Shown here in pieces: positions 51,709 to 59,620 of a stretch of DNA of 64,000 bases. The stretch is from Streptomyces platensis (GTDB taxonomy: Bacteria; Actinomycetota; Actinomycetes; Streptomycetales; Streptomycetaceae): NCBI RefSeq assembly GCF_008704855.1, contig NZ_CP023691.1, positions 4,464,001 through 4,528,000 of the forward strand, in the 5' to 3' direction. How positions within the stretch are numbered: the stretch's first letter is position 1; every line of letters starts with the position of its first letter. The notes beneath the pieces are model-generated. The model did not search any database. It was not told the origin of the DNA and saw only the letters and a list, made by a program, of their open reading frames with translations. The position numbers and the translations under genes are program-made.

Positions 51709-51741
51709 GGAAGGCCCCTGCCCGACGGGCGGGGGCCTTCC
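51709..51741. terminator. Bidirectional terminator after thiC
   Basis: GGAAGGCCCC..TGCCC pairs with GGGCG..GGGGCCTTCC across a short loop, between the convergent stops at 51684 (+) and 51781 (-). Confidence 0.82.
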
Positions 51742-51780
51742 TGGTGCCGCCCCCACCGGCTCTGATCGGAAAGAGCCGCA

Positions 51781-52662
51781 CTAATCCGTCCGTTGATCCG
51801 GCCCGCCGTAGTCCGGGCTGGTGAAGTCCGGGCTGGAGTAGCGCGGGCGGGACCCCGAGGAGCCGCTGTCGGGGCTGCTGAACTGGGGGCGGGTGTAGCC
51901 GAGGGTCGGGATCCGGCTCTCCGGGGACGTGTGGCGGGGGACATAGCGGGCGGGGTCGTCGTCCGGAGTGGCGGTGGGGTCGGTGAGGGCTGCACGGAGA
52001 AAGGGCAGCAGACCGCGCTCCAGGAGGGCATGGCGCCAGGCCTCGTGGGCCTGCTCCAGCGCCTCGGACGGCTCCTTTGCGCCGGCGACCTGGGCGGAGG
52101 CGCCGTTGCGCAGCGCCGTGATGACCAGTCCGGCCATGGCGACCAGGGTGCCCGCCGCGGTCAGCGCCGCGAAGATCCAGCCGACGCTGATCAGCGGCTG
52201 GGCCAGGGACTTGTCGGGGCTGACGGCACGCAGCACATACCCGAGGAGGAGGAAGAGCACGGCGGCGATACCGGCGAGCACGGGGGCGAGCACGGCGATC
52301 ATGGCGGTCAGCCCGGCGCCGGTGGTTTCGGCCTCGTCGAGGGCCGCGGCGCTGTCCGGTCCCGGTCTCCCGTCGGCGGCCGCGTTCTGCTCCTCGTGGT
52401 GCGCGTCGGCGACGGCCGTGAGGGGCGCCGGCGCGTGCAACTCGGCGCGGAGCTGCACATAGCGTTGGTATTCGGCCGTGGCGCAGGCGGCGATGGCGGT
52501 GGTCGCATTGAGCGCCATCGTGCGCAACTGCTCGGTGTTGAAAGGGTTTTCTGTGGCGGTGGTCAGGTCGTCCGGGCGGTATGGGGCGGTACGCAGTGCC
52601 TCATCGAGGAGCCGCGCGAATTCCGCGCGATCCTCGTTCAGCAGGTGCGGAGCGCTGTTCAT
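51781..52662 (-). CDS. Two-helix membrane protein with SSPD-type C-terminal repeats
   Basis: A 293-residue protein of unknown family. A cytosolic helical N-terminal part (~1-115) precedes two membrane helices (LTAMIAVLAPVLAGIAAVLF near 120-140 and WIFAALTAAGTLVAMAGLVI near 165-185). A helical segment (LEQAHEAWRHALLERGLLPF) and a tail of repeated SSPD/SPDY-like units follow. The architecture suggests a scaffold or trafficking-like membrane protein. The ATG at 52662 has GGGGG at suitable spacing; an ATG two codons earlier is less likely. Confidence 0.72.
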   Translation of the reverse strand: MNSAPHLLNEDRAEFARLLDEALRTAPYRPDDLTTATENPFNTEQLRTMALNATTAIAACATAEYQRYVQLRAELHAPAPLTAVADAHHEEQNAAADGRPGPDSAAALDEAETTGAGLTAMIAVLAPVLAGIAAVLFLLLGYVLRAVSPDKSLAQPLISVGWIFAALTAAGTLVAMAGLVITALRNGASAQVAGAKEPSEALEQAHEAWRHALLERGLLPFLRAALTDPTATPDDDPARYVPRHTSPESRIPTLGYTRPQFSSPDSGSSGSRPRYSSPDFTSPDYGGPDQRTD

Positions 52663-52892
52663 GTGCATCCCCCGATGCTCCGTAGGGCCGTAAGGCCGGC
52701 GTTGGCCGGGCAGTGGGCGGAAACGGAGGAGAGCCTGCTACGGATAGACCGATGGTAGAGCGACTCCGGCACGGCGTGACAGAGAGTTTGCGGAAATTGA
52801 GTAATGCCACGACCGGTTTCCGCCGGTGCCGCTCCCCGTTTTCGTGCTGACCGCCCGTCGGCCGATCAGGCGTACGACTACGCGGCCAACCC

Positions 52893-54023
52893 TCAGCCGG
52901 CCAGCGGAAGTTGCACGACCAGCAGCTTTCCGGCCATCGTGACACCGCCGTCCATGGCGATGGCCAGACCGTCGGCGTAGACATGCGGGCCGTCGACCGC
53001 GACGGTGTCGCTGTCGCCGTCCTCCGCACCGACCTCGCCCAGCAGATACGGGATCGGGCTGTGGCCGTGGACGACCCGGTCGCCGCCGTAAGCGTCGAGC
53101 AGTTCCCGGACGGCATCCGAACCGGCCTCGTCGCGGAAGGCGAAGCGCTTGGTGAACTTGCGGAACAGATCCCAGACTTCATCCGCTTCGCTGCGGGTGA
53201 GCACGTCATGGACGGTGTCGTTGACGGCCTCGATGGAGTCGCCGTATTCGAGGTAGGCGGTGGTGTCGGAGTGCACGAGCAGATGCCCGTCCTCCTCCAT
53301 CACCGCGTCCAGCCGGGCCATCCACTGGAGGTGGTGGTCCTCCAGGCGGTCCATATCGTTCTTCTGGCCGCCGTTGAGGAGCCAGGCGGCCTGGAAGGAA
53401 GCGGTACCGGCGCCGGACTGTACGGGGGTGTCGCCGAACCGCTTGGCGCCCAGCAGCAGGAGTTCGTGGTTGCCCATCAGGGCCTTGCAGTAGCCGCCGG
53501 CCGCCGCGGCCTCGGCGGAGAGCTGCATGACGAGGTCGATGACGCCGATCCCGTCCGGGCCGCGGTCGGTGAAGTCGCCGAGGAACCAGAGCCGGGCGTT
53601 GCCCGCCGCCCAGTTGCCGTCGGCGTCGATCAGCCCCTCGGCGGCCAGCGCCTCGCGCAGCTCGTCGTAGTAGCCGTGCACATCGCCGACGACATACAGC
53701 GGGCCCATGCCCTCGGGCGCGTCGGGGTCCATGGCGGGTTCGGGCACCGGGACGACCGCCGGGCGGTCGATCAGGGTGTCCGTACGGCCCGGGGTGATGA
53801 CCGGGAGGTCCCGCGCGGTCGGGGTGTACTCCTCGGGCAGCTCGGCGGGGGGCGCGGCCGGAGGTGCGGCGGGGGCACCGGCGGGCAGATGCAGCGGCGG
53901 GCCGGCGGGCGGCACGGGGGACCCGGCGGGCGTGCCGGAAGGCACTCCGGGCGGCGGAGCAGGCGCCGGAGTTTCTCCCGCCATGGTTTGCACCATGGGT
54001 CCCAGACTGGCCCCCTGAGTCAT
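52893..54023 (-). CDS. Calcineurin-like metallophosphoesterase
   Basis: A 376-residue phosphoesterase. After a ~100-residue Pro/Ala-rich leader come the metal-binding motifs: VVGDVHGYYDEL, WFLGDFTDRG, ALMGNHELLL, then HLLVHSD and VVHGHSPIPY. These match the PPP/ApaH-like subgroup, so a protein phosphatase or dinucleotide hydrolase is possible. The ATG at 54023 (MTQGASL) follows GGAGGGG. All five motifs are intact, so it should be active; the substrate is unknown. Confidence 0.87.
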   Translation of the reverse strand: MTQGASLGPMVQTMAGETPAPAPPPGVPSGTPAGSPVPPAGPPLHLPAGAPAAPPAAPPAELPEEYTPTARDLPVITPGRTDTLIDRPAVVPVPEPAMDPDAPEGMGPLYVVGDVHGYYDELREALAAEGLIDADGNWAAGNARLWFLGDFTDRGPDGIGVIDLVMQLSAEAAAAGGYCKALMGNHELLLLGAKRFGDTPVQSGAGTASFQAAWLLNGGQKNDMDRLEDHHLQWMARLDAVMEEDGHLLVHSDTTAYLEYGDSIEAVNDTVHDVLTRSEADEVWDLFRKFTKRFAFRDEAGSDAVRELLDAYGGDRVVHGHSPIPYLLGEVGAEDGDSDTVAVDGPHVYADGLAIAMDGGVTMAGKLLVVQLPLAG

Positions 54024-54247
54024 CGACCCCTCCACCGTCGCGCCGCCGTGCACCTCTCGGACCTTTGCCTGGTCGACGGCGGTCCGCGGTGTCGTGCGCC
54101 CATCATAGGAATGCTGGTCGCGGGTTGTGACGCACCCGGGGGTGGTCAATCCGCCAGAGCCCGGCGTTCGCGGCTGATTTGCCCCGGGATCATCCTGTTT
54201 TTTCCGCGGAGAAGAGATCGCCCGGTCGTCCGTATGTGGGAGTACCC

Positions 54248-55348
54248 TCAGTCGCCGGTCGGTCCCCGTGGCGGGCTGACGGTCGTTCTCGGCGACCGTC
54301 GCTGGGACGAGGCACGGACGATGAGATCGGTAGGTATCACCTGTTCGATGGGCCGCCCGTTGTCCAGCCCTTCGATGGCGTCGATGAGGATCTGGATGAC
54401 GGCGGTGCCGATGCGGCGCGGTTTGAGTGACAGCGTGGTGATCGGCGGCTCGGTGGCGGCGTAGAGGGTGGACTCGCTACAGCAGACCAGCAGCAGGTCC
54501 TCCGGAACCCGCAGGCCGTAGCGCCGGGCGGCGGCGAGCAGGTCCGTGCCGTTGGGGTCGAAGAGCCCGTAGACGGCGTCCGGGCGGTCCGGGCGGGCCA
54601 GCAGCCGGTCGGCGGCGACGGCCCCCGCGCACGGGTCGTGTGCCGGGTAGGACTCGTAGACCGGATCCTGGCCGACCCGCTCGCACCAGTGCAGATAGGC
54701 GGTGGTCGACAGCCGGGTGTAGGTGTCGGTGGTGTTGCCCGTGAGGAGTCCGATGCGGCGGGCGCCGGCGTCGGCGAGATGGTCGAGCAGGCCGAGGACG
54801 GCCGCCTCGTGATCGTTGTCGACCCAGCCGGTGACGGGCAGCGCGCCACCGGGGCGGCCGTCGGAGACGACGGGGATGCCGTGCCGGACGAGTTCGGTGA
54901 CGACCGGGTCGCCGTCGGCGGGGTCGATGACGACGGTGCCGTCGAGGGCGACGTTGGACCACACGTCGTGGCGGGAGGTCGCCGGGAGGATGACCAGCGC
55001 ATAGCCGCGGGCCAGGGCCGCGGAGGTGGCGGCTCTGGCCATCTCGGCGAAATAGGCGAATTCGGTGAAGGTGAAGGGTTCGTCCCCGTACGTGGTCACG
55101 GTCAGGCCGAGGAGGCCTGACTTGCCGGTACGGAGCGTGCGGGCGGCTGCGGACGGGCGGTAGCCCAGCCGGTCGGCCACCTCGCGGACATGGCTACGGG
55201 TGGCATCCGGAAGCCGGCCCTTGCCGTTGAGCGCGTCGGAGACAGTCGTGATCGACACACCGGCTGCGGCGGCCACGTCCCGGATGCCCGCCCGCCCCAG
55301 CCGGCGGCCGGTCGACCGGCTCACCTGGTGCTTCCCTGCTGCTGTCAT
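54248..55348 (-). CDS. LacI family transcriptional regulator
   Basis: A 366-residue LacI protein. The HTH with hinge is at ~20-75 (GIRDVAAAAGVSITTVSDAL, PSAAARTLRTGKSGLLGL). The periplasmic-binding-like domain follows, with DGTVVIDPADGDPVVTEL and GWVDNDHEAAVLGLLDHLAD. The ATG at 55348 is preferred; no strong ribosome-binding site. No sugar genes adjoin it, so the target is distant or autoregulatory. It is divergent from the aminotransferase gene. Confidence 0.9.
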   Translation of the reverse strand: MTAAGKHQVSRSTGRRLGRAGIRDVAAAAGVSITTVSDALNGKGRLPDATRSHVREVADRLGYRPSAAARTLRTGKSGLLGLTVTTYGDEPFTFTEFAYFAEMARAATSAALARGYALVILPATSRHDVWSNVALDGTVVIDPADGDPVVTELVRHGIPVVSDGRPGGALPVTGWVDNDHEAAVLGLLDHLADAGARRIGLLTGNTTDTYTRLSTTAYLHWCERVGQDPVYESYPAHDPCAGAVAADRLLARPDRPDAVYGLFDPNGTDLLAAARRYGLRVPEDLLLVCCSESTLYAATEPPITTLSLKPRRIGTAVIQILIDAIEGLDNGRPIEQVIPTDLIVRASSQRRSPRTTVSPPRGPTGD

Positions 55349-55750
55349 GGCGAGCCGATAGTAGGGCTCGTCACGGCAATTCACGGGGGTCGACCAACGG
55401 CTGTGGAAAGGCACGTTTCTGCACGGCGATCAGTGACCAATTCCCTGCAAAGTAAAGGGAGTTGGTGTGTTCGTTGATCATTCCGGGGGAGGATTTCCGC
55501 CTTCGCCTGTCGATCTGTTCCGGTCCCGAAGTGGTCTCAAGTCACCTTGACGGGGGATGCGCGCCACGGCGTAAGCCACCGGCGTGCGTCGGTCCGGGGA
55601 GCGCTCCCCGGAGGGATTGCGCGGGTCTCTCCGGAGGGCCGTCCGGGCGGTGGAGAGGCGCCGTCAGCGGGTCGGGGCTGCCGCCGAACGGGTTAATCCT
55701 CATAAGGTGTGCAGTATTGGAGATGAGTGGACGGTCGAGGAGGACCTGCG
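55349..55750. other. 402-base lacI/hisC divergent region
   Basis: Contains a perfect 20-bp palindrome (TCCGGGGAGC then GCTCCCCGGA, 55593-55612) of unknown role, and CATAAGGT near 55696, which could be part of the hisC promoter. AGGAGGA at 55736-55742 is the hisC ribosome-binding site. No gene was recognised. Confidence 0.45.
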
Positions 55751-56830
55751 GTGAGCGAGAAGACCCCGAAGCTGCGTGCTGCGCTGGACGGCGTCCCCAC
55801 CTACAAGCCGGGCCGGCCGGCGGCGGTCGGCGGCCCCGTCACGTACAAGCTGTCCTCCAACGAGAACCCCTACCCGCCGCTGCCGGGGGTCCTGGAGAGC
55901 GCGGTGACCGCTGCCGGGTCCTTCAACCGCTACCCGGACATGGCCTGCACGGGCCTGATGGCGGAGCTGTCCGAGCGGTTCTCGGTGCCGGTGGAGCATC
56001 TGGCGACGGGCACCGGCTCGGTCGGGGTGGCGCAGCAGCTGGTCCAGGCGACGTCCGGGCCCGGTGATGAAGTGATCTACGCCTGGCGTTCGTTCGAGGC
56101 GTACCCGATCATCACCCAGGTCTCCGGTGCCACGTCCGTGCAGGTCCCGCTGACTTCCGGCGAGGTGCACGACCTGGACGCGATGCTGGCCGCGATCACC
56201 GACCGGACTCGGTTGATCTTCGTCTGCAACCCCAACAACCCCACCGGCACCGTCGTACGCCGTGCCGAGCTGGAGTCCTTCCTGGACCGGGTGCCGGCCG
56301 ATGTGCTGGTGGTGCTGGACGAGGCCTACCGCGAGTTCATCCGGGACGCCGAGGTGCCGGACGGAATCGATCTCTACCGCGACCGCCCCAACGTGTGTGT
56401 GCTGCGGACCTTCTCCAAGGCGTACGGCCTGGCGGGGCTGCGGGTCGGTTTCGCGGCGGCCCATGAGCCGGTGGCCGCCGCGCTGCGCAAGACGGCGGTG
56501 CCGTTCGGAGTCAGCCAGCTCGCACAGGAGGCGGCGGTGGCGTCGCTGCGCAGCGAGGGCGCGCTGCTGGAGCGGGTCGATGCGCTGGTGGCCGAGCGGG
56601 CGCGGGTGGTGGACGGGCTGCTCGGGCAGGGCTGGACGGTCCCGGAGTCGCAGGCCAACTTCGTCTGGCTGCGGCTGGGGGACCGTACGGTCGACTTCGC
56701 CGCGGCCTGTGAGCGGGGCGGGGTCGTCGTGCGGCCGTTCCCCGGTGAGGGGGTGCGGGTGACGATCGGCGAGAGCTCGGCGATGGATCTGTTCCTCCAG
56801 GCCGCGGAGGAGTTCCGCAAGGCGCTGTAG
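55751..56830 (+). CDS. hisC: Histidinol-phosphate aminotransferase family enzyme
   Basis: A 359-residue fold-type I PLP aminotransferase of the HisC family. KLSSNENPYPPLPGVLESAV is the N-terminal signature, FVCNPNNPTGTVV and LVVLDEAYREFI position PLP, and TFSKAYGLAGLRVGF contains the catalytic Lys. The C-terminal Arg (VRVTIG) binds the substrate carboxylate. It is a lone gene outside a histidine operon, so it could instead serve aromatic amino-acid transamination. The GTG at 55751 follows AGGAGGA. A strong terminator follows. Confidence 0.88.
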   Translation: MSEKTPKLRAALDGVPTYKPGRPAAVGGPVTYKLSSNENPYPPLPGVLESAVTAAGSFNRYPDMACTGLMAELSERFSVPVEHLATGTGSVGVAQQLVQATSGPGDEVIYAWRSFEAYPIITQVSGATSVQVPLTSGEVHDLDAMLAAITDRTRLIFVCNPNNPTGTVVRRAELESFLDRVPADVLVVLDEAYREFIRDAEVPDGIDLYRDRPNVCVLRTFSKAYGLAGLRVGFAAAHEPVAAALRKTAVPFGVSQLAQEAAVASLRSEGALLERVDALVAERARVVDGLLGQGWTVPESQANFVWLRLGDRTVDFAAACERGGVVVRPFPGEGVRVTIGESSAMDLFLQAAEEFRKAL

Positions 56831-56847
56831 GACGCCGCAAGGGCGCC

Positions 56848-56893
56848 GCACCGAGGCCGTGGGTCTGACCGACCCGCGGCCTCGGTGCGTTTT
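56848..56893 (+). terminator. Intrinsic terminator after hisC
   Basis: An 18-base GC-rich stem (56848-56865 with 56871-56888, one G-T pair) is followed by GTTTTTG, the best canonical rho-independent terminator in the window. Confidence 0.9.
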
Positions 56894-56966
56894 TGCGCCG
56901 GCGTGACCACGGTCACGTACCCCCCGGGGATTGGCCGAAAAGTCATAGGAGATAATTGCTTGTGAA

Positions 56967-56982
56967 TGTGAACGCGTTCACA
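56967..56982. promoter_or_regulatory. Rex operator (ROP) of the cyd operon
   Basis: TGTGAACGCGTTCACA is a perfect 16-bp palindrome and matches the Streptomyces Rex-operator consensus exactly. Rex represses cydABCD when NADH/NAD+ is low. An additional TTGTGAA half-site lies just upstream (56960-56966). Confidence 0.92.
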
Positions 56983-57061
56983 AGCCCATCCGTTATGCGC
57001 CTTTTATTGGGTGCATAAGGGGCATTGCCGTGGTGTCGCACGGCGACGTAAGGAGCACGAC

Positions 57062-58570
57062 ATGGAACTGGCGTTGGCGCCAGAGACTCTGGCGCGATGG
57101 CAATTCGGCATCACGACCGTCTACCACTTCCTGTTCGTCCCCCTGACGATCTCCCTCGCCGCTCTGGTGGCCGGACTCGAGACCGCATGGGTGCGTACGG
57201 GTAAGGAGAAGTACCTCAAGGCCACCAAGTTCTGGGGCAAGCTGTTTCTGATCAACATCGCGATGGGTGTCGTCACCGGCATCGTCCAGGAGTTCCAGTT
57301 CGGTATGAACTGGTCCGACTACTCACGGTTCGTCGGCGACGTCTTCGGTGCTCCGCTGGCCTTCGAGGCGCTGATCGCGTTCTTCTTCGAGTCCACCTTC
57401 ATCGGCCTGTGGATCTTCGGCTGGGACAAGCTTCCGAAGAAGATCCACTGCTTCTGCATGTGGATGGTCTCGATCGGCACACTGCTCTCCTCGTACTTCA
57501 TCCTGGCGGCGAACTCCTGGATGCAGCACCCGGTCGGCTACAAGTACAACGCCGCGAACGGCCGTGCCGAGCTGACCGACTTCTGGAAGGTGCTGACCCA
57601 GGACACCACCCTGGTCGTCGTCTTCCACACGCTGACCGCGGCTTTCCTGACCGGCGCCGCGTTCATGGTCGGCATCTCCGCCTTCCATCTGATGCGCAAG
57701 AAGCACATCAAGGTCATGCGGACCTCGCTGCGGCTCGGGCTGATCACGCTGGTCATCGCCGGCGTCCTCACCGCGATCAGCGGTGACTCGCTCGGCAAGG
57801 TCATGTTCAAGCAGCAGCCGATGAAGATGGCCGCCGCCGAGGCGCTCTGGGAGACGGAGAAGCCGGCGCCGTTCTCGATCTTCGCCTACGGGGATGTCGA
57901 CAAGGGCCACAACAAGGTCGCCATCGAGGTTCCCGGTCTGCTCTCCTTCCTCGCGCACAACGACTTCACCTCGCCGGTCCCCGGCATCAACGACGTCAAC
58001 CGGTCCGAGCAGCAGAAGTTCGGGCCCGGTGACTACCGGCCCAACATCCCGGTCGCCTACTGGGGCTTCCGCTGGATGATCGGCTTCGGGATGTCGTCGT
58101 TCGCCATCGGACTCGCCGGGCTGTGGCTCACCCGTAAGAAGTTCTGGCTGGCACCGGGGCTGCGTACGGGCGACGAGGAACCACCCCGGCTCGCGCTCAC
58201 CAAGAACAGGGAGCTCGGTGCCCGGCTGAGCAAGTGGTACTGGTCGCTCGCCTTCGTCACCCTCGGCTTCCCGCTCCTCGCGAACTCCTGGGGCTGGATC
58301 TTCACCGAGATGGGCCGCCAGCCCTGGGCCGTCTACGGCGTGCTGCGCACCTCGGACGCGGTGTCCCCGGGCGTCTCCCAGGGCGAGGTCCTCACCTCGA
58401 TGATCGTCTTCACCACGCTCTACGCGATCCTCGCCGTGGTCGAGGTCAAGCTGCTGGTGAAGTACATCAAGGCCGGCCCCCCGGAGCTCAACGACTCCGA
58501 CCTCAATCCGCCCACCAAGATCGGCGGCGACAGCACGGACGCCGACCGGCCGATGGCCTTCTCGTACTAG
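57062..58570 (+). CDS. cydA: Cytochrome bd oxidase subunit I
   Basis: CydA of 502 residues binds the b558, b595 and d hemes and oxidises quinol. LARWQFGITTVYHFLFVPLT contains the N-terminal heme-ligand region, FEALIAFFFESTFIGLWIFG and EMGRQPWAVYGVLRT are family blocks, and the Q-loop (HNDFTSPVPGINDVN) is of the short type. The ATG at 57062 follows AAGGAGC. The operator at 56967 places it under redox control by Rex. First gene of cydA-cydB-cydCD. Confidence 0.96.
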   Translation: MELALAPETLARWQFGITTVYHFLFVPLTISLAALVAGLETAWVRTGKEKYLKATKFWGKLFLINIAMGVVTGIVQEFQFGMNWSDYSRFVGDVFGAPLAFEALIAFFFESTFIGLWIFGWDKLPKKIHCFCMWMVSIGTLLSSYFILAANSWMQHPVGYKYNAANGRAELTDFWKVLTQDTTLVVVFHTLTAAFLTGAAFMVGISAFHLMRKKHIKVMRTSLRLGLITLVIAGVLTAISGDSLGKVMFKQQPMKMAAAEALWETEKPAPFSIFAYGDVDKGHNKVAIEVPGLLSFLAHNDFTSPVPGINDVNRSEQQKFGPGDYRPNIPVAYWGFRWMIGFGMSSFAIGLAGLWLTRKKFWLAPGLRTGDEEPPRLALTKNRELGARLSKWYWSLAFVTLGFPLLANSWGWIFTEMGRQPWAVYGVLRTSDAVSPGVSQGEVLTSMIVFTTLYAILAVVEVKLLVKYIKAGPPELNDSDLNPPTKIGGDSTDADRPMAFSY

Positions 58571-58579
58571 GAGGCGACT

Positions 58580-59581
58580 GTGCAACTCCACGACGTCTGG
58601 TTCGTCCTTATCGCCTTTCTCTGGACCGGGTACTTCTTCCTCGAAGGATTCGACTTCGGAATCGGCGTCCTCACCAAGCTCCTCGCCCGTGACCGGCAGG
58701 AGAAGCGGGTACTGATCAACACCATCGGGCCGGTCTGGGACGGCAACGAGGTCTGGCTGATCAGTGCGGCCGGTGCGACCTTCGCCGCCTTCCCGGAGTG
58801 GTACGCCACCCTCTTCTCCGGCTTCTATCTGCCGATGCTGCTGATCCTCATCTGCCTGATCCTGCGCGGTGTCGCCTTCGAGTACCGCGTCAAGCGGCCC
58901 GAGGAGCGCTGGCAGCGGAACTGGGAGCACACGATCTTCTGGACCTCGCTGCTGCCCGCGGTGCTGTGGGGCGTGATCTTCGGCAACATCGTGTTCGGGG
59001 TCAAGATCGATGCTCACAAGGAGTACGTGGGGAGCCTGCTCGATCTGCTGAACCCGTACGCGCTCCTGGGCGGTCTGGTCACGCTGACGCTGTTCACCTT
59101 CCACGGCGCGGTGTTCGCCTCGCTGAAGACGGTGGGGGACATCCGGGAGCGGGCGCGCAGGATGGCGGCCGTTCTCGGGCCGATCGCCGCGGTGATGGCG
59201 GTCGGGTTCCTCGGCTGGACACAGGCCGACAAGGGCGACAGCACCAGCCTGGTCGCCATGATCGTGGCGGTGGTCGCGCTGGTCGCGGCGCTCGGGGCCA
59301 ACCGGCTCGGGCGCGAGGGCTGGGCGTTCGCCTTCTCCGGCCTCACCGTCGTGGCCGTGGTCACGATGCTCTTCCTGACGCTCTTTCCGAACGTCATGCC
59401 GTCCACGCTGAACGAGAGCTGGAATCTCACGGTCAGCAACGCCGCCTCCAGCCCGTACACCTTGAAGATCATGACGTGGGGTGCCGGCTTCGCCGCGCCG
59501 CTCGTGATGCTCTACCAGGGGTGGACGTACTGGGTGTTCCGCAAGCGCATCGGCACCCAACACATAGCCGAGGCCCACTAG
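58580..59581 (+). CDS. cydB: Cytochrome bd oxidase subunit II
   Basis: CydB, 333 residues, with eight to nine membrane helices, partner of CydA. LHDVWFVLIAFLWTGYFFLE, GFDFGIGVL and GPVWDGNEVWLISAAGATFA are characteristic. The start is GTG at 58580, with AGGAGG overlapping the cydA stop, so translation is probably coupled. The gene ends 39 bases before cydCD. Confidence 0.96.
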   Translation: MQLHDVWFVLIAFLWTGYFFLEGFDFGIGVLTKLLARDRQEKRVLINTIGPVWDGNEVWLISAAGATFAAFPEWYATLFSGFYLPMLLILICLILRGVAFEYRVKRPEERWQRNWEHTIFWTSLLPAVLWGVIFGNIVFGVKIDAHKEYVGSLLDLLNPYALLGGLVTLTLFTFHGAVFASLKTVGDIRERARRMAAVLGPIAAVMAVGFLGWTQADKGDSTSLVAMIVAVVALVAALGANRLGREGWAFAFSGLTVVAVVTMLFLTLFPNVMPSTLNESWNLTVSNAASSPYTLKIMTWGAGFAAPLVMLYQGWTYWVFRKRIGTQHIAEAH

Positions 59582-59620
59582 TTGAGCTGCTGCCCCTCGG
59601 GGCGGCCTCAGCAGGAGGGA

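Noticed and set aside
55593..55612. 20-bp palindrome as a LacI operator
   Set aside because: It lacks the CG-centred TnnnAnCGnTnnnA pattern of LacI family operators and lies far from the lacI start; kept only as an unassigned repeat.
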